Below are positions 10,940 through 20,834 of a stretch of DNA of 64,000 bases, one piece after another (positions within the stretch are counted from its first letter, which is position 1; each line of letters begins with the position of its first letter). The position numbers and the translations under genes are program-made. Source of the DNA: Pseudocercospora fijiensis CIRAD86 (lineage: Eukaryota > Ascomycota > Dothideomycetes > Mycosphaerellales > Mycosphaerellaceae). The notes below the pieces were generated by a model. The model was not told where the DNA came from. It saw only the letters and a program-made list of their open reading frames with translations, and did not search any database. The stretch lies in the NCBI RefSeq assembly GCF_000340215.1, contig NW_006921532.1, positions 3,389,337-3,453,336 on the forward strand. The letters are read 5' to 3'.

Positions 10940-11490
10940 AAAGATTTCTAGTACTATAGCGAGTAGATATAGTAAGACCTCCTCGACGATACCGCAAATC
11001 TATAAAAGAAGAAGGTAGTATTAAACAGACTACGTAAATACTCGGCTACGGGTATTATTATAGAGACTAAGTAAGGAAAGCTAGTACTATCGCTATATTA
11101 CTTCTATACTCGCTATAATAACGGCTATAAGTATCGCGTACTAGATATCGAAGGAGAGAGAGTCTACGCTTATTATAAGTATTAGGGCAAGAGTAGCTAT
11201 ACTACTAGCGAGATTAAGGTTGAAGAAGAGGATAGAAATAGCGAGCTAGCCGCGATATAGGCGCGAGTCGAGGCTATAGAGGCAAAGAATGCTATATTAG
11301 AGGTAAAGAATGCTATATTAGAAACAAAGATTAAGGTATTAGAAGCTAAGTTCGATAAGTTAGAAGGATATTGCCTCTCGTAGTTCAAATAGCTTAAGAA
11401 TAAGGCTATTATTAAGTCTAAGGATATATATACGATATAGAAGGAGCTATAGCTAAATAGCGATCGCGAGCTACTAGTAGATAATGTTTA
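10940..11490 (+). pseudogene. transposon gene A: decayed Cys-rich / coiled-coil protein
   Basis: A plus-strand frame can be followed with only TAA/TAG breaks. Its first half has Tyr where Cys or His might be expected (for example YYFYTRYNNGYKYRVLD near 11100-11150), spaced like a small metal-binding motif. That fits RIP converting TGC or CAC to TAC but is an inference. The second half (about 11210-11390) is Glu/Lys heptad sequence including RVEAIEAKNAILEVKNAI and is almost certainly a coiled coil. The start is not identifiable. It converges on the minus-strand Gln-rich gene near 11.5 kb. The product is probably an accessory protein of the transposon, of unknown function. Confidence 0.5.
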
Positions 11491-11644
11491 AGGAGCGAGT
11501 CTATAGCGAGTTCTATAGCGAGTCTACTACGAGTCTACTACGAGTCTATATTTCTATTTCCTTTCTTCTTCGATCGTATCTCTATAGACAATAGATTAAC
11601 TAGCTTCTAAGTACGCTTTAGCTTCTAACTCTTCTATCCGCTCT

Positions 11645-11789
11645 AACTATCTTGCTAGCTATCTTACTAACTATCTTGCTAACTATCTTACTAACTATCT
11701 TACTAACTATCTTGCTAGCTATCTTGCTAGCTATCTTGCTAGCTATCTTGCTAGCTATCTTGCTAGCTATCTTGCTAGTTCTTAGCTTC
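11645..11789. repeat. 12-bp tandem repeat (TATCTTGCTAGC units)
   Basis: About twelve direct 12-bp units lie head to tail. The left units vary (TTACTAAC) and the right ones are nearly identical. The period is a multiple of three and the array lies in frame within transposon gene B, where each unit encodes a four-residue Gln/Asp/Ser motif on the minus strand. It is therefore a coding minisatellite rather than an intergenic one. Confidence 0.9.
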
Positions 11790-12186
11790 GCTCGACTCTT
11801 TTAGAATAGGCGTAACTCGCGGTAGCCTCGCGGTGTCCTCGCCGCTTAGGTTAATAAACTTAGGCGGCTTTTTTGTATCGATTACCTTCTCCTTCTATAG
11901 CTTCTCTTACTTAATCTCTATAGATAGAACAACCCCGTCCTAACTCGCTATAGCACTCGCGCTACTACTCGTAGTAGGAGTACTTAGCCGGTGCTTCTAC
12001 TTTAGTTGCCTTTATTGCTACGGCTTCCGCTATTGTTAGATATAGATTTTAAGGTAATAGATTAGTAGCTGCTTTATTGCTTTCCCTCCTATTTGCGGTT
12101 TAAAGAGTATAAGAGCCTCTTTAACTAGTCCTAGGCCGAGTGCTTTAGAAGCGACTTTATCTAGTAATAAGCGCTTATTATCGAAA

Positions 12187-12191
12187 TTAGT
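12187..12191. repeat. target-site duplication of the outer LTR element (left copy)
   Basis: TTAGT directly precedes the left LTR and is repeated exactly at 39609-39613 after the right LTR. A 5-bp duplication is normal for Ty3/gypsy integration. Confidence 0.93.
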
Positions 12192-12299
12192 TATTACGCG
12201 AGGGACGATTAGTAGTTAGGCAATAGTATAGTATTAGTAAGAGTATCTACGGTCCTACGGAAGTATATATAGGCCCGGCGTTCCGTACCTGCTATAATA
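12192..12299 (-). repeat. outer element 3' LTR
   Basis: This 108-bp LTR is nearly identical to 39501-39608. Its terminal TG/CA are both mutated to TA here, consistent with RIP. It is very short for a 13.5-kb element. Confidence 0.92.
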
Positions 12300-12301
12300 G
12301 T

Positions 12302-12311
12302 ACCCCCGTCC
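12302..12311 (-). other. polypurine tract of the outer element
   Basis: On the minus strand GGACGGGGGT lies immediately upstream of the 3' LTR. The same tract occurs at the matching place in the inner element (15258-15267), which supports its role as the plus-strand primer and fixes the orientation. Confidence 0.75.
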
Positions 12312-12329
12312 GATAGAACGAAAGCTAGC

Positions 12330-15136
12330 GTACTAAGACAGCCGTACTCGTACTCCTCCTAGAATTCCGTTCTCCTCGCCTAATATATCTTGTATAGCTT
12401 ATGCCTTTTTATATATATTAGGGTATCTCTACCTCCCTTCTTTAGTCTCGTATTATGTCGGCGTCTACTAGCTTACTAGCTTAGTCTTACTTATCGGAGT
12501 TAACTAATTCTAGTTCCGTCTTAGAGCCGGTAGCCTTAGCCTTAGTAGCCTTGCCCTTCGTAAAGCTCTGCAACTTGCGTATCTTTTTCTTTACAAACGA
12601 GTCGCCGTCGGCCGCCTTACGCTTAGATATACGCGTGCCCGCGGTCTTAGCTAGGGCAGCCTTAGCTTAGCGCGTGCCCGTTAGCTATATAGGGATCTTT
12701 AGTAGCGACAGCTAGGATATAGGCGCCTTTGTTTTAGTTGTTAGTAGCACCTATAGAGTAGGTAGCTTTATAGGTAGGGTAAGCTTGTCCTTAGGTGCTA
12801 CTACGTACTTAGACTTGCGTCTAGATAGGCCTAGCGTCGGTAGCTGCGGTGCTAGTACCTACGCTAGTATAGCGCGAGTCTTCTATAAAGGCTAGCCGGG
12901 CTCGTCTATTACTACGGTACTAACGTAGATTATAGCTTTTACTACTATAGCGAGCTCGTCTAGAATATATAAGTACGGATCGGCTTACTATTAGGGTATA
13001 AGCGCTCTATAGCGTCTAGCGATACCTTTTAGTCCTAGTTCTCGATAGAGGGAGATAGGGTCGTCGTCCTCCTTATTATAGTTATATAAGATATCGTTTA
13101 GGCGTAGCGTCGCGTCCTTCTTATAGGCCGTTCTTAGTATCTAGTCTCGATCCTCTCGTAGTATATAGCCTATTTACAACTATAGGTACGCTATTCGGAG
13201 GAAGTAGTCTAGGGCCGTATCTATAATACTAGCGTCTGCCTTACGGTTAAAGGCTGCTTTTATATTCTCTAAGACGTAGTCTAGTACCGCGACGATGTTA
13301 ATTTCTATAGCCTACTTAACCTAGTCGTCCTTAAAGGTTAGCTATCCGGCCGAGATAGTCTTTAGCTACTTACTATAGAGCGGGTATACTAGATCCTCGC
13401 GGTATTTCTTCTAATGCTTCTACTAGTTACGTACAGCTATTAGCGGCTCCGTCTTACTAGGGATGTCTATTAGGACCTAAGAGATTATCGCCTAATCTAG
13501 GGCATTGTCGATAGAGGTAACCTAGACTTAGTACGCTGCCTTACGCTAGAAAACTGCGCTACCTATAAGGATGTACTAGCTATAGATTAGAGCGATCTTG
13601 TGTCTACTATCCGTATTTGCTATATAGTATAGGTATAGAGGGCCGATTAGCTTATATTTAGTACGCGGGAAGCTGTACGTCTCTACTAAGCAGATATGCT
13701 AGATACTAAGCTCCTTTAACGAGATCGTAGCGTCGTCGATTATCTAGAACATATTACTAAGCTTAAGGTCTAAGAGTCGCGTATCCGTAGGCGGCATACA
13801 ATTAATCGTAACGAAGCCTAGTATATTATAGATCGGTACCGTAGTATCCGCCTAGTAGCTAGACTTAAGCTATTACTCGACGTCGGGGTATTACATTCCG
13901 GAACGCTATAGGTAAGTGTCCTTATCTATATTAGTAGCGCCCCGACGAACCTTCTTGTCTATCGGCGTACGTACGCTTATCGGGGTAGCGATTTGTACGC
14001 TCGTTAGCGTAGCTATTGTAGCTAATAATAGGATCGGGACTTCGATGTTTATAACTCGCGTAGGGGCCTCTTCCTCGTCGATATCTATCGGTACGTCTTC
14101 CGGAACCTCGTCTTATATAGGCGCTTCTTATCGGTAAGATAGGCTAGCGTCTCTTAGGCCTAGCTCGGGGGTTACCTCGCGTAATAGCTACGGCGTAGCG
14201 TTCTATCCGAGGAAAGGTAGGGAAGCGCCTTCCTCTATATTGCCCTTATTTATAGTCTATACTCGATAAAACATTGCTACGAGCGAGCTACGTAGGTTAG
14301 AGCCTATTAGAGAATCGGTATACTCTATAAGAAAGTCCTCGTATCGCTATTACGTAGTATCTTCCTTATAGGTACGTCTCGTAAAGCTAAGTTCTCGTAC
14401 CGGGTTTAAGACAGTATAGGTCTAGCGTGCCGTATTGTTAACCTAAATAAGGCGGTCTACAGCTAAGTCGTCCTTACGTATAGCGTTAATAATTGCCGCT
14501 ATAGCTGCTATAAAGGCGTAGCTTGCCGCGTACTAACGCGCGCCTAAAGCCGTAACTATATCGCGTACCTCCTTACTAATATCTAGGAATACTAAAGGAA
14601 GGCGCTTACGACGAGGCTTAGGCAGGTTATTATCGTTATCGTCTCCGTCTAAGCTATTCTACTCGTTAGAGCCGTTCTGCTCGCCCTATCCGCGCTGCTT
14701 TACCTTACCTAGTATAGTCGGCTGCGTTTTGTCCTTCTTTTGCTTAGTAGGGTATTGCTACGAAGGTGCTACCTTATCTCGAGAGGAGCCCCTAGTAGTA
14801 GAGCTCTCTACTAGGTATACGGTAATATCGTATTCGTATATAGTACTAAAGGCGGGCTCTATATTACGCGATAGTATAGCCTTACGGCTAGAGGCGCTAA
14901 GCTTATAGACGTATATACCGTTAGCGTCTTATTCGCGGATTAGAGTCGAATAGCGGATTAAGTCCGGATCTATATCGACGTCGGCACTGTCGGCGTTAAG
15001 GAATTCTTCGGTGTCTTCTACGCTCTTAGTAGCGTAGAGGTTCGGGAAGGCTAACTAAACGGCGTCTACGACCTAGCGTACGGTTATCGGGGCGTTAGCG
15101 CGGATAAGGATAGCGTCTATAGCCTTACCCTAAAGT
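12330..15136 (-). pseudogene. outer element extra ORF, 3' part
   Basis: This segment is the equivalent of about 15.3-18.4 kb of the inner element and continues, on the minus strand, the ORF fragment at 29048-31120. The inner LTR element sits between the two parts, with TCGTC on both sides. It encodes a Lys-rich, partly low-complexity C-terminal region, broken only by TAA and TAG. No catalytic motif was recognised. See the inner copy (15294-20501) for the intact layout. Confidence 0.6.
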
Positions 15137-15141
15137 TCGTC
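15137..15141. repeat. target-site duplication of the inner LTR element (left copy)
   Basis: TCGTC precedes the left LTR of the inner element and recurs exactly at 29043-29047. This proves a separate later integration into the outer element. Confidence 0.93.
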
Positions 15142-15255
15142 TATTATACGAGGGACGATTAGTAGGTTAGCTATAGTATAGTATTAGGGTAAGTATCTAC
15201 GGTTCTACGGAAAGTATATACCGGGCTTAGCTAGCGTACCGTCCCTGCCGTAATA
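15142..15255 (-). repeat. inner element 3' LTR
   Basis: 114-bp partner of 28929-29042 with the terminal dinucleotides changed to TA. It is related to the 108-bp LTRs of the outer element, sharing for example the CGAGGGACGAT block, but has indels and a different 3' part. Confidence 0.92.
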
Positions 15256-15257
15256 GC

Positions 15258-15267
15258 ACCCCCGTCC
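15258..15267 (-). other. polypurine tract of the inner element
   Basis: GGACGGGGGT on the minus strand, next to the 3' LTR and shared with the outer element. Confidence 0.75.
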
Positions 15268-15293
15268 GATAGAACGAAGGCTAGCGTACTATA

Positions 15294-18200
15294 TTAGCTA
15301 AACCCCTTCTTATGTACTCCTTCCGCTTTTGCTCGTTTTCCTTACCGCTTGTATTCGTATTATACGTTCGTATTATACTTTCTTATCGTCTCGAGTATGT
15401 CCTCCTCTTCTTAGTCTAAGTCTACTAGTTTAGCGCGCGTCTTCTTAGTAGCAGACTTTAGCGTAGCCTTAGTATTAGAGCTAGTTATAAAGTTTGCGTA
15501 TTAGCGTTGTCTCTTTTAGTTAGATATCTCGCTAGTACTAGTGCTAGCTCGCTTACGCTTTGTTCCGCTATTCTTGTCTTATATCTTACGTACGCCGACG
15601 TACTAGACTTACTTTAGCGTTTCGGGTATAGGCATCGAGGCGGGTACCGAGGCTAGTAGGGATAAGGCGCAATCGAAGAGTTAGCGCTTCTAGATTTTCG
15701 GTAGCTTGTTTTTGTCCTTACCTTTTAGTAGGGGGAAGGCCTTGCCCTTGCTTTTAGAGGCTAGGGCGAGAGTACCGGCGTCGGCGGCGCCGTACCGCGA
15801 CTTAGTCTTACGCTTCTCTAATAGTTATAGCGTAGCTAGCGCTTCTTCGTTAGCAGCTACGGTACTAACGAGAGTCTTAGACTTAATAGCTATAGCGAGC
15901 TCGTCTAGTAGGTAGAGGTATAGGTCGGCGCGTTGCTTATCGGTAAGCGACTAGTATCGTTCTATAATACCTATACGCCCTAGTCTACGGCACAACTTTA
16001 CTAGATCTGCGTCCTCCGTAGCGTAATCGTACTTAATGTCTTTTAGTAGTAGGCCCTTCTTATTATAGATAGCAACCTAATCGTAGTCTACGCTCGGCGT
16101 ATAGCCTAATTATAGCTAGAGATGTGCTATACGTAGGAAATAGTCGAGCGCGACATCCGTTAGTATACCGTCTTCGTTAGTCGTATTATAGGCCTATATG
16201 TTCGTAAGGGCGTAGTCTAGGATTGCCTCGATATCGATCTCCGTTAGCTACTCTACCGTAGCGGCCTTAAAAGTAAGGTAGGACGGGGAAATAATTTAGA
16301 GCTACTTCTTATATAGGTCGTAGTTTAGGTCCTTATAGTACTTCCGCTAGCGCGCCTACTATTAGCGTAAAGAGGTAACTAGCTTAGTTTCGCCCTCGAT
16401 ATCTAGCGGTATTGCAGTCGTAATTATCGCCTAGTTGCTTACATTATCGATATGCGTCTAAGTAACCTAATCTAGGGCCTTATAGCGGAAGGTGCCGCTA
16501 CCTATAAGTATAGTACGATAGGCAATAGCGGCAATCTTATATATTCCGTTAGGATGCTACTTATAGTATAGGTACGGCGGGCTAATTAGCTTACGCTTAG
16601 AGCGTAGATATCCCTATACCTCGACGGAGTACGTATACTACTTTCCGAGATCCTTTAAGCCGATAGTAGTATCGTCGACCTTGCGGTATATTATTCCTAA
16701 TTTAAAGTCGGACAAGCGGGTACCTATCGGTAGTATATAATCTATTGTTTTAAATCCTAGCGTATTATATATTAGTACTACTATGTTAGCTTAATACTAC
16801 GACTCTAACTAGTCTTCTATACTAGTATACTATATACTAGAGCGCTAGAAGTTCTTGTCCTTATCTATATTAACCGCTCTACGGCGTACCTTCTTCTTAT
16901 CTATAATAGCTAGGCTGTCTTCCTAATCGTCGTCCTTGTCCGCCTTACTCTTATTTATCTTAGCTACTCTAGCCGCTCTACGGCGCTACTTCTCCTCCTT
17001 TACGTCCGTTAGGGCGTCCTTCTTATCGTCGTCCTCCTCTTATCTCTTAGGCGTATCTATCGCGTCGTCGATAGTAGATACGTCGCTAGCGTTATCGGTA
17101 TAGTCCTCGGCTTATATAAGGTCCTAAACGTTAGCGTCCTTAGTATTAGCTTGCGTAGAGTCCTAATTGTCCTCGGTGTCGTTAGTAGGCTTATCGTAGG
17201 TAATAGGATTAGCGCTATCGGTAGGCTCGGCGTAATCGGTAGGCTTGTCCGATGTCTCGTTTTTATAGTTAGTAGCTAGGGGGTTAGCGTCGTACTCTGC
17301 TACTATACGCGTCTATAGTAGCGTATAGAGTAATAGAGTCGGTCCTAAGACTAGCGGGCCTCTATAGTATCCCTAGACGCAGTCGAATATAGCTTAGAGC
17401 CTACTACGTAGGTTTGTACTAGGTACCGGCGTAGGGTAAAAGTCGCTAATAAATTCTTTAAAGTACTCGTTTATATAAGTAGTCTTATATGCCGAGCTAA
17501 GGAAATAGTATTCGTATACTAGTTAGAGCGTAATTTGTTCTATGTAGGCTAACTTGTCTATTATTATAATACGCTCGATAATATTATTGTCCTCCTTTAT
17601 AGCGGCCTTAACGGCGTTTACTATCGTTATATAGGAGAGGGCGGCTATGCGCTAGCGGGCGCCTAATGCCTTTATAGCGTCTCGAATATCTCTATTTATA
17701 TCGACGCTGTCTAGGATTAGGTATTATAGTCGCTTACCGTCGTTCTAATCGCTATACTATAAGTCGTCGCTATCGTTAGCGTTTTAGCGTACTAGAGAGT
17801 CGCCGTCGTCGTAAGCGTCGTCGCGTACTAGAGAGTTGTCGCCGCCGTTAGGGTTCTCGCGTACTAAGGAGTTATAGTCGATAGGGGCTAGGGCATCGTT
17901 ATGCTCGGTCTCCTCGTCGTACGTTTACGTAAGTGTTTCTACCTTAGGGTCGTTCGCTACGACGTACTATCCTAGATTGTACTTATTATTAAAGTAGGTA
18001 GTTTCTATTACGCGAATCCTCGCCTCTAACCTGCCTTTCGAGATTAGAATAAACGCGTCGCCTACTTCGGTAAGGCTTATGCCGACGTTAGCTTCTAGTA
18101 ACTCCTACGCAAACTTAGCGTCTAGTATAGTCTTTATATTTAGGAACGCGATAGGGACGGCCTCGGTTAGCTATGCTACTATTATAGGCTCTATTACGTA

Positions 18201-20501
18201 GACTAAAATTGCCTCTATTGCTACCTCCTAGAGCTCTTTATTACGTTCTTATACCTCTATAGGGTCCTGCATCTTAGTGTCCTATTCTAGAGCCTTGCTT
18301 CCTACTATAGTCGATAATATAGCGACTAGACCCGTCTCCTCCTTATAGTCGGCGTCCTTAGGTGTATCCTTCGGCGACTTGTTAGTAGCGGCGTCCTTTG
18401 CGTTGCTAACGTCCTTTAGTAGTCGGGGCTACTCGGTAGCCTTTTGCGGTTGTCGCTCGTTAATAGTCTTTAGCTAGTATAGGCGATCTCGTAATAGCTT
18501 AGCATCTGCCTAGGGAAGCTTGCCTACCGCCTTTTTATATACTACTTAGCTATATAAGGTAAGTACCTATTCGCTATCTACTATAATTACCGTGCTATTC
18601 TCGTCTTCTACCTACCTACCGAGCTTCTTATCGACGGAACGCGCTATTATTATATATCTAAGGAGGGTCTAGACGTCCTTATAGATAGCGTCGAGCGTTA
18701 TCTTTCGTAGGAAAACATTCGCAAGTACTGCCTAGATTAGCGTCGGCTAGTGCTTCCGTAGGGAGTCCTTAAGGTAACGGCCCTTAGGTAGCGGTAGATT
18801 AGCTTCGGTGTTCGCTATAACGTTCTACTTCTTAGTATCTTTTGTTAGGATCGTCGTACTAGACGTCGTAGGCTATAGCTCGATAGCATCTTGCTTGTCT
18901 TACGTCGCGTTCGTACCTAGCGCGTTTTGCTTATTATTTGCTATAGTCTCGCTTAGCTTAGCGCCTTACTTATATCGTAGGGCCTTCTTATTTAGATTTA
19001 AGCCTTCGTCGCCTTAGTAGCTATATAGCGTATTATAATAATCCTTCTACTCTCTAATCGTCTTACGCTTCTATATAATAGTATCTTAGTCGTAGACGAC
19101 TATAAGCGTACGCTCGGGCTAGTACTAGTATTCGGTTTAAAAGTCTACCGTCGACGCGATCTACGTAGAATATTATAGTAGCGCGGTCGTTTTGCTAGTA
19201 ATAGGGTCTACTAGCTCTGCGGCTAGAATCTTTTCTTATGCCTTTACGTATATCGCTGCCGTTTGCTAGTTACGTATTCGCTCGGCCGTAAGTGTCTAGT
19301 CTAAGGGATACTAACCTAGTAGGTCGTCGCGATTTAGATACTACTCTATATCGTCGCGTCCCGCGACCTAAGCGATCTAGTCGCAGACTGCGATAAGGTT
19401 AACGTTAGTATTATCCTATCTAGGCATGTCTTTAAGTACCTCGTATAGAGTGCTAATTACGTTAGAATAGAAACTATACTTTACTAGTACGCGGAATAGC
19501 GGCGCCGCCGCCTAGACATAGTTTCTATTATATAGCGCTCCTGTCTCCTAGTAATTAGTTATACCGATATTAAGTCGTAATAGCGTTCGGATAGCGTAAT
19601 AGATGTCGTAGTTCCGTACGTATATAGGGATGTCGTCTAGGTCGTAGAAAAGCTTCGCATACTAGGGGTTAGGGAGCGTAACGACTGTGCCTTCGTCGCT
19701 AGTATCGGATACGTCGGGCGCCTAATCGAGGAACTAGCAGAATTCTAGTACGCTAAAGAAACAGGCCTACTCGGAGCGGTCGTCCTTGTCGTACCTACGA
19801 AGGCTCGTATTTTCCTAGAGTATAATCTTAATACGTCGTAATAAGTTGCAGTCTATTACGCTAGGCTCCGAGTCGAGTAGTAGCAAGGCGAAGTCCGTAG
19901 CTTCTATATAGTCCTACGCGCGGATGCGCGTAATAAAGGCGCAATAGAAGCCGTACTTATATAGGAAAAAATCCGCAATCGTAATTAGGTAGATCTTAGT
20001 AGCGCGTCTGCGAAGGAGAACTCGTAGGATCGGCGTATTATAGATTCGCGTCTAGATCTTAGCGCTTATAAACTCGCCGACGTAGTCGCGTAGCGGCTAG
20101 TCTAGTTCGCGGTATACTAGTGCTAGTACCTGCTCTACTAGGATACTATAATTAAGTCTCTACGATACTTCTGTCGGCGTAGTAGCGTAGTCGTCGTATA
20201 GCTCGAATTTAGGCTCTTAGGAGGCGAAGAATAGTAGGGACTTATAGTAGCGTTCCTTTAGCTAGGTCTAGCTAGGGTCGGACAATTCGTCCTAGCGGTA
20301 TATATATAAGGCAGTAGGCGGCGGGCCGTAGTCGTTATTCTAAGGGCAGTAGCGTACTATCGCGGTAATATCGCCGGGCGTACTAGCGTCGCTCGATATA
20401 ATAGGGTTGCCGACGGGGTAGCGTTATATTACTAGAGGGCGTGCGTAGTCGTAGGTTCGCTAGAGTAGGAGGAGGTTAGTATCGTATTAAGTTTAATATA
20501 T
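15294..20501 (-). pseudogene. large extra ORF downstream of gag-pol (inner element)
   Basis: One minus-strand frame runs from about 20501, where ATA may be a RIP-mutated ATG, to a TAA at 15296-15294. Anchors at 20327, 19973, 18785, 16967, 16760, 15905 and 15320 are all in the same phase, about 1,736 codons in all. Breaks are TAA or TAG only. The N-terminal third is rich in aromatic and Leu residues (for example ADFFLYKYGFYCAFITRIRA). The middle has Lys/Asp/Glu-rich low-complexity runs near 16.9-17.1 kb, and the C-terminus is basic. No domain was recognised. It lies in the position of an env-like or accessory gene but shows no clear signal peptide. The outer element carries the same frame. It could be a captured host gene or a lineage-specific element protein. 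Confidence 0.7.
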
Positions 20502-20834
20502 ACGTAGCAGCTAAAAATTTGCGGCGTTGCTAGGGCGTTCTACGCTTGTTATAACGCAAACTTTACCTCGCTTACGCCGCGCCGTTTATATATGCAGTAT
20601 AGCCCGTCCGATATTAGGACGCGTTATACGTTAATAATAATAATAGGGCGCGTCGGCGCGCGCTCTAGGGCAACAATAGGGGAGGACAATAAAGTAAACT
20701 ATTTTTATATTAAAATAAGGTAAAGTAGGGTACGTTTTAAAATAAAGTAAAGTAGGGTACGATTTAATTATAGACAATAGTGCTATAACGTAATATGCCG
20801 CGATAGAGATTCCTATTGTTGCGTATAGTGCTGC
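20502..20834 (-). promoter_or_regulatory. spacer with TATA-like box before the extra ORF (inner element)
   Basis: Between the gag-pol stop and the extra ORF is about 330 bp that reads as non-coding. On the minus strand it contains TATATAAA (20592-20585), some 85-90 bp before the likely ORF start. Two direct 23-bp copies at 20712-20734 and 20739-20761 differ by one base; the outer element has one copy. The outer element has the same TATA-like box at 31213-31220. This suggests that the extra ORF may have its own promoter. Confidence 0.5.

Larger units (their letters stand above)
11555..12191 (-). pseudogene. transposon gene B, 3' part: Gln-rich repeat protein cut by LTR insertion
   Basis: On the minus strand one frame runs, with only TAA/TAG breaks, from the LTR insertion point at 12191 to about 11555. 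It begins in FDNKRLLLDKVASKALGLGL, continues through a Lys/Gln-rich stretch, and then enters a tandem array of four-codon units read as (Q)QDS once TAG is taken as a former CAG or TGG. A short coiled-coil-like tail ends it. The 5' part lies at 39614-39900, and the two halves are in the same frame when the LTR element and one TTAGT copy are removed. I do not recognise the protein family. Confidence 0.6.

Noticed and set aside
11645..11789. CRISPR-like or centromeric array
   Set aside because: Units are contiguous 12-mers without spacers, lie in frame in a transposon gene, and the organism is a fungus.
15294..20501. Reading the extra ORF as a retroviral-type env gene
   Set aside because: Only its position fits. 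I see no signal peptide, transmembrane anchor or fusion-like segment, and the Lys-rich tail argues against it.
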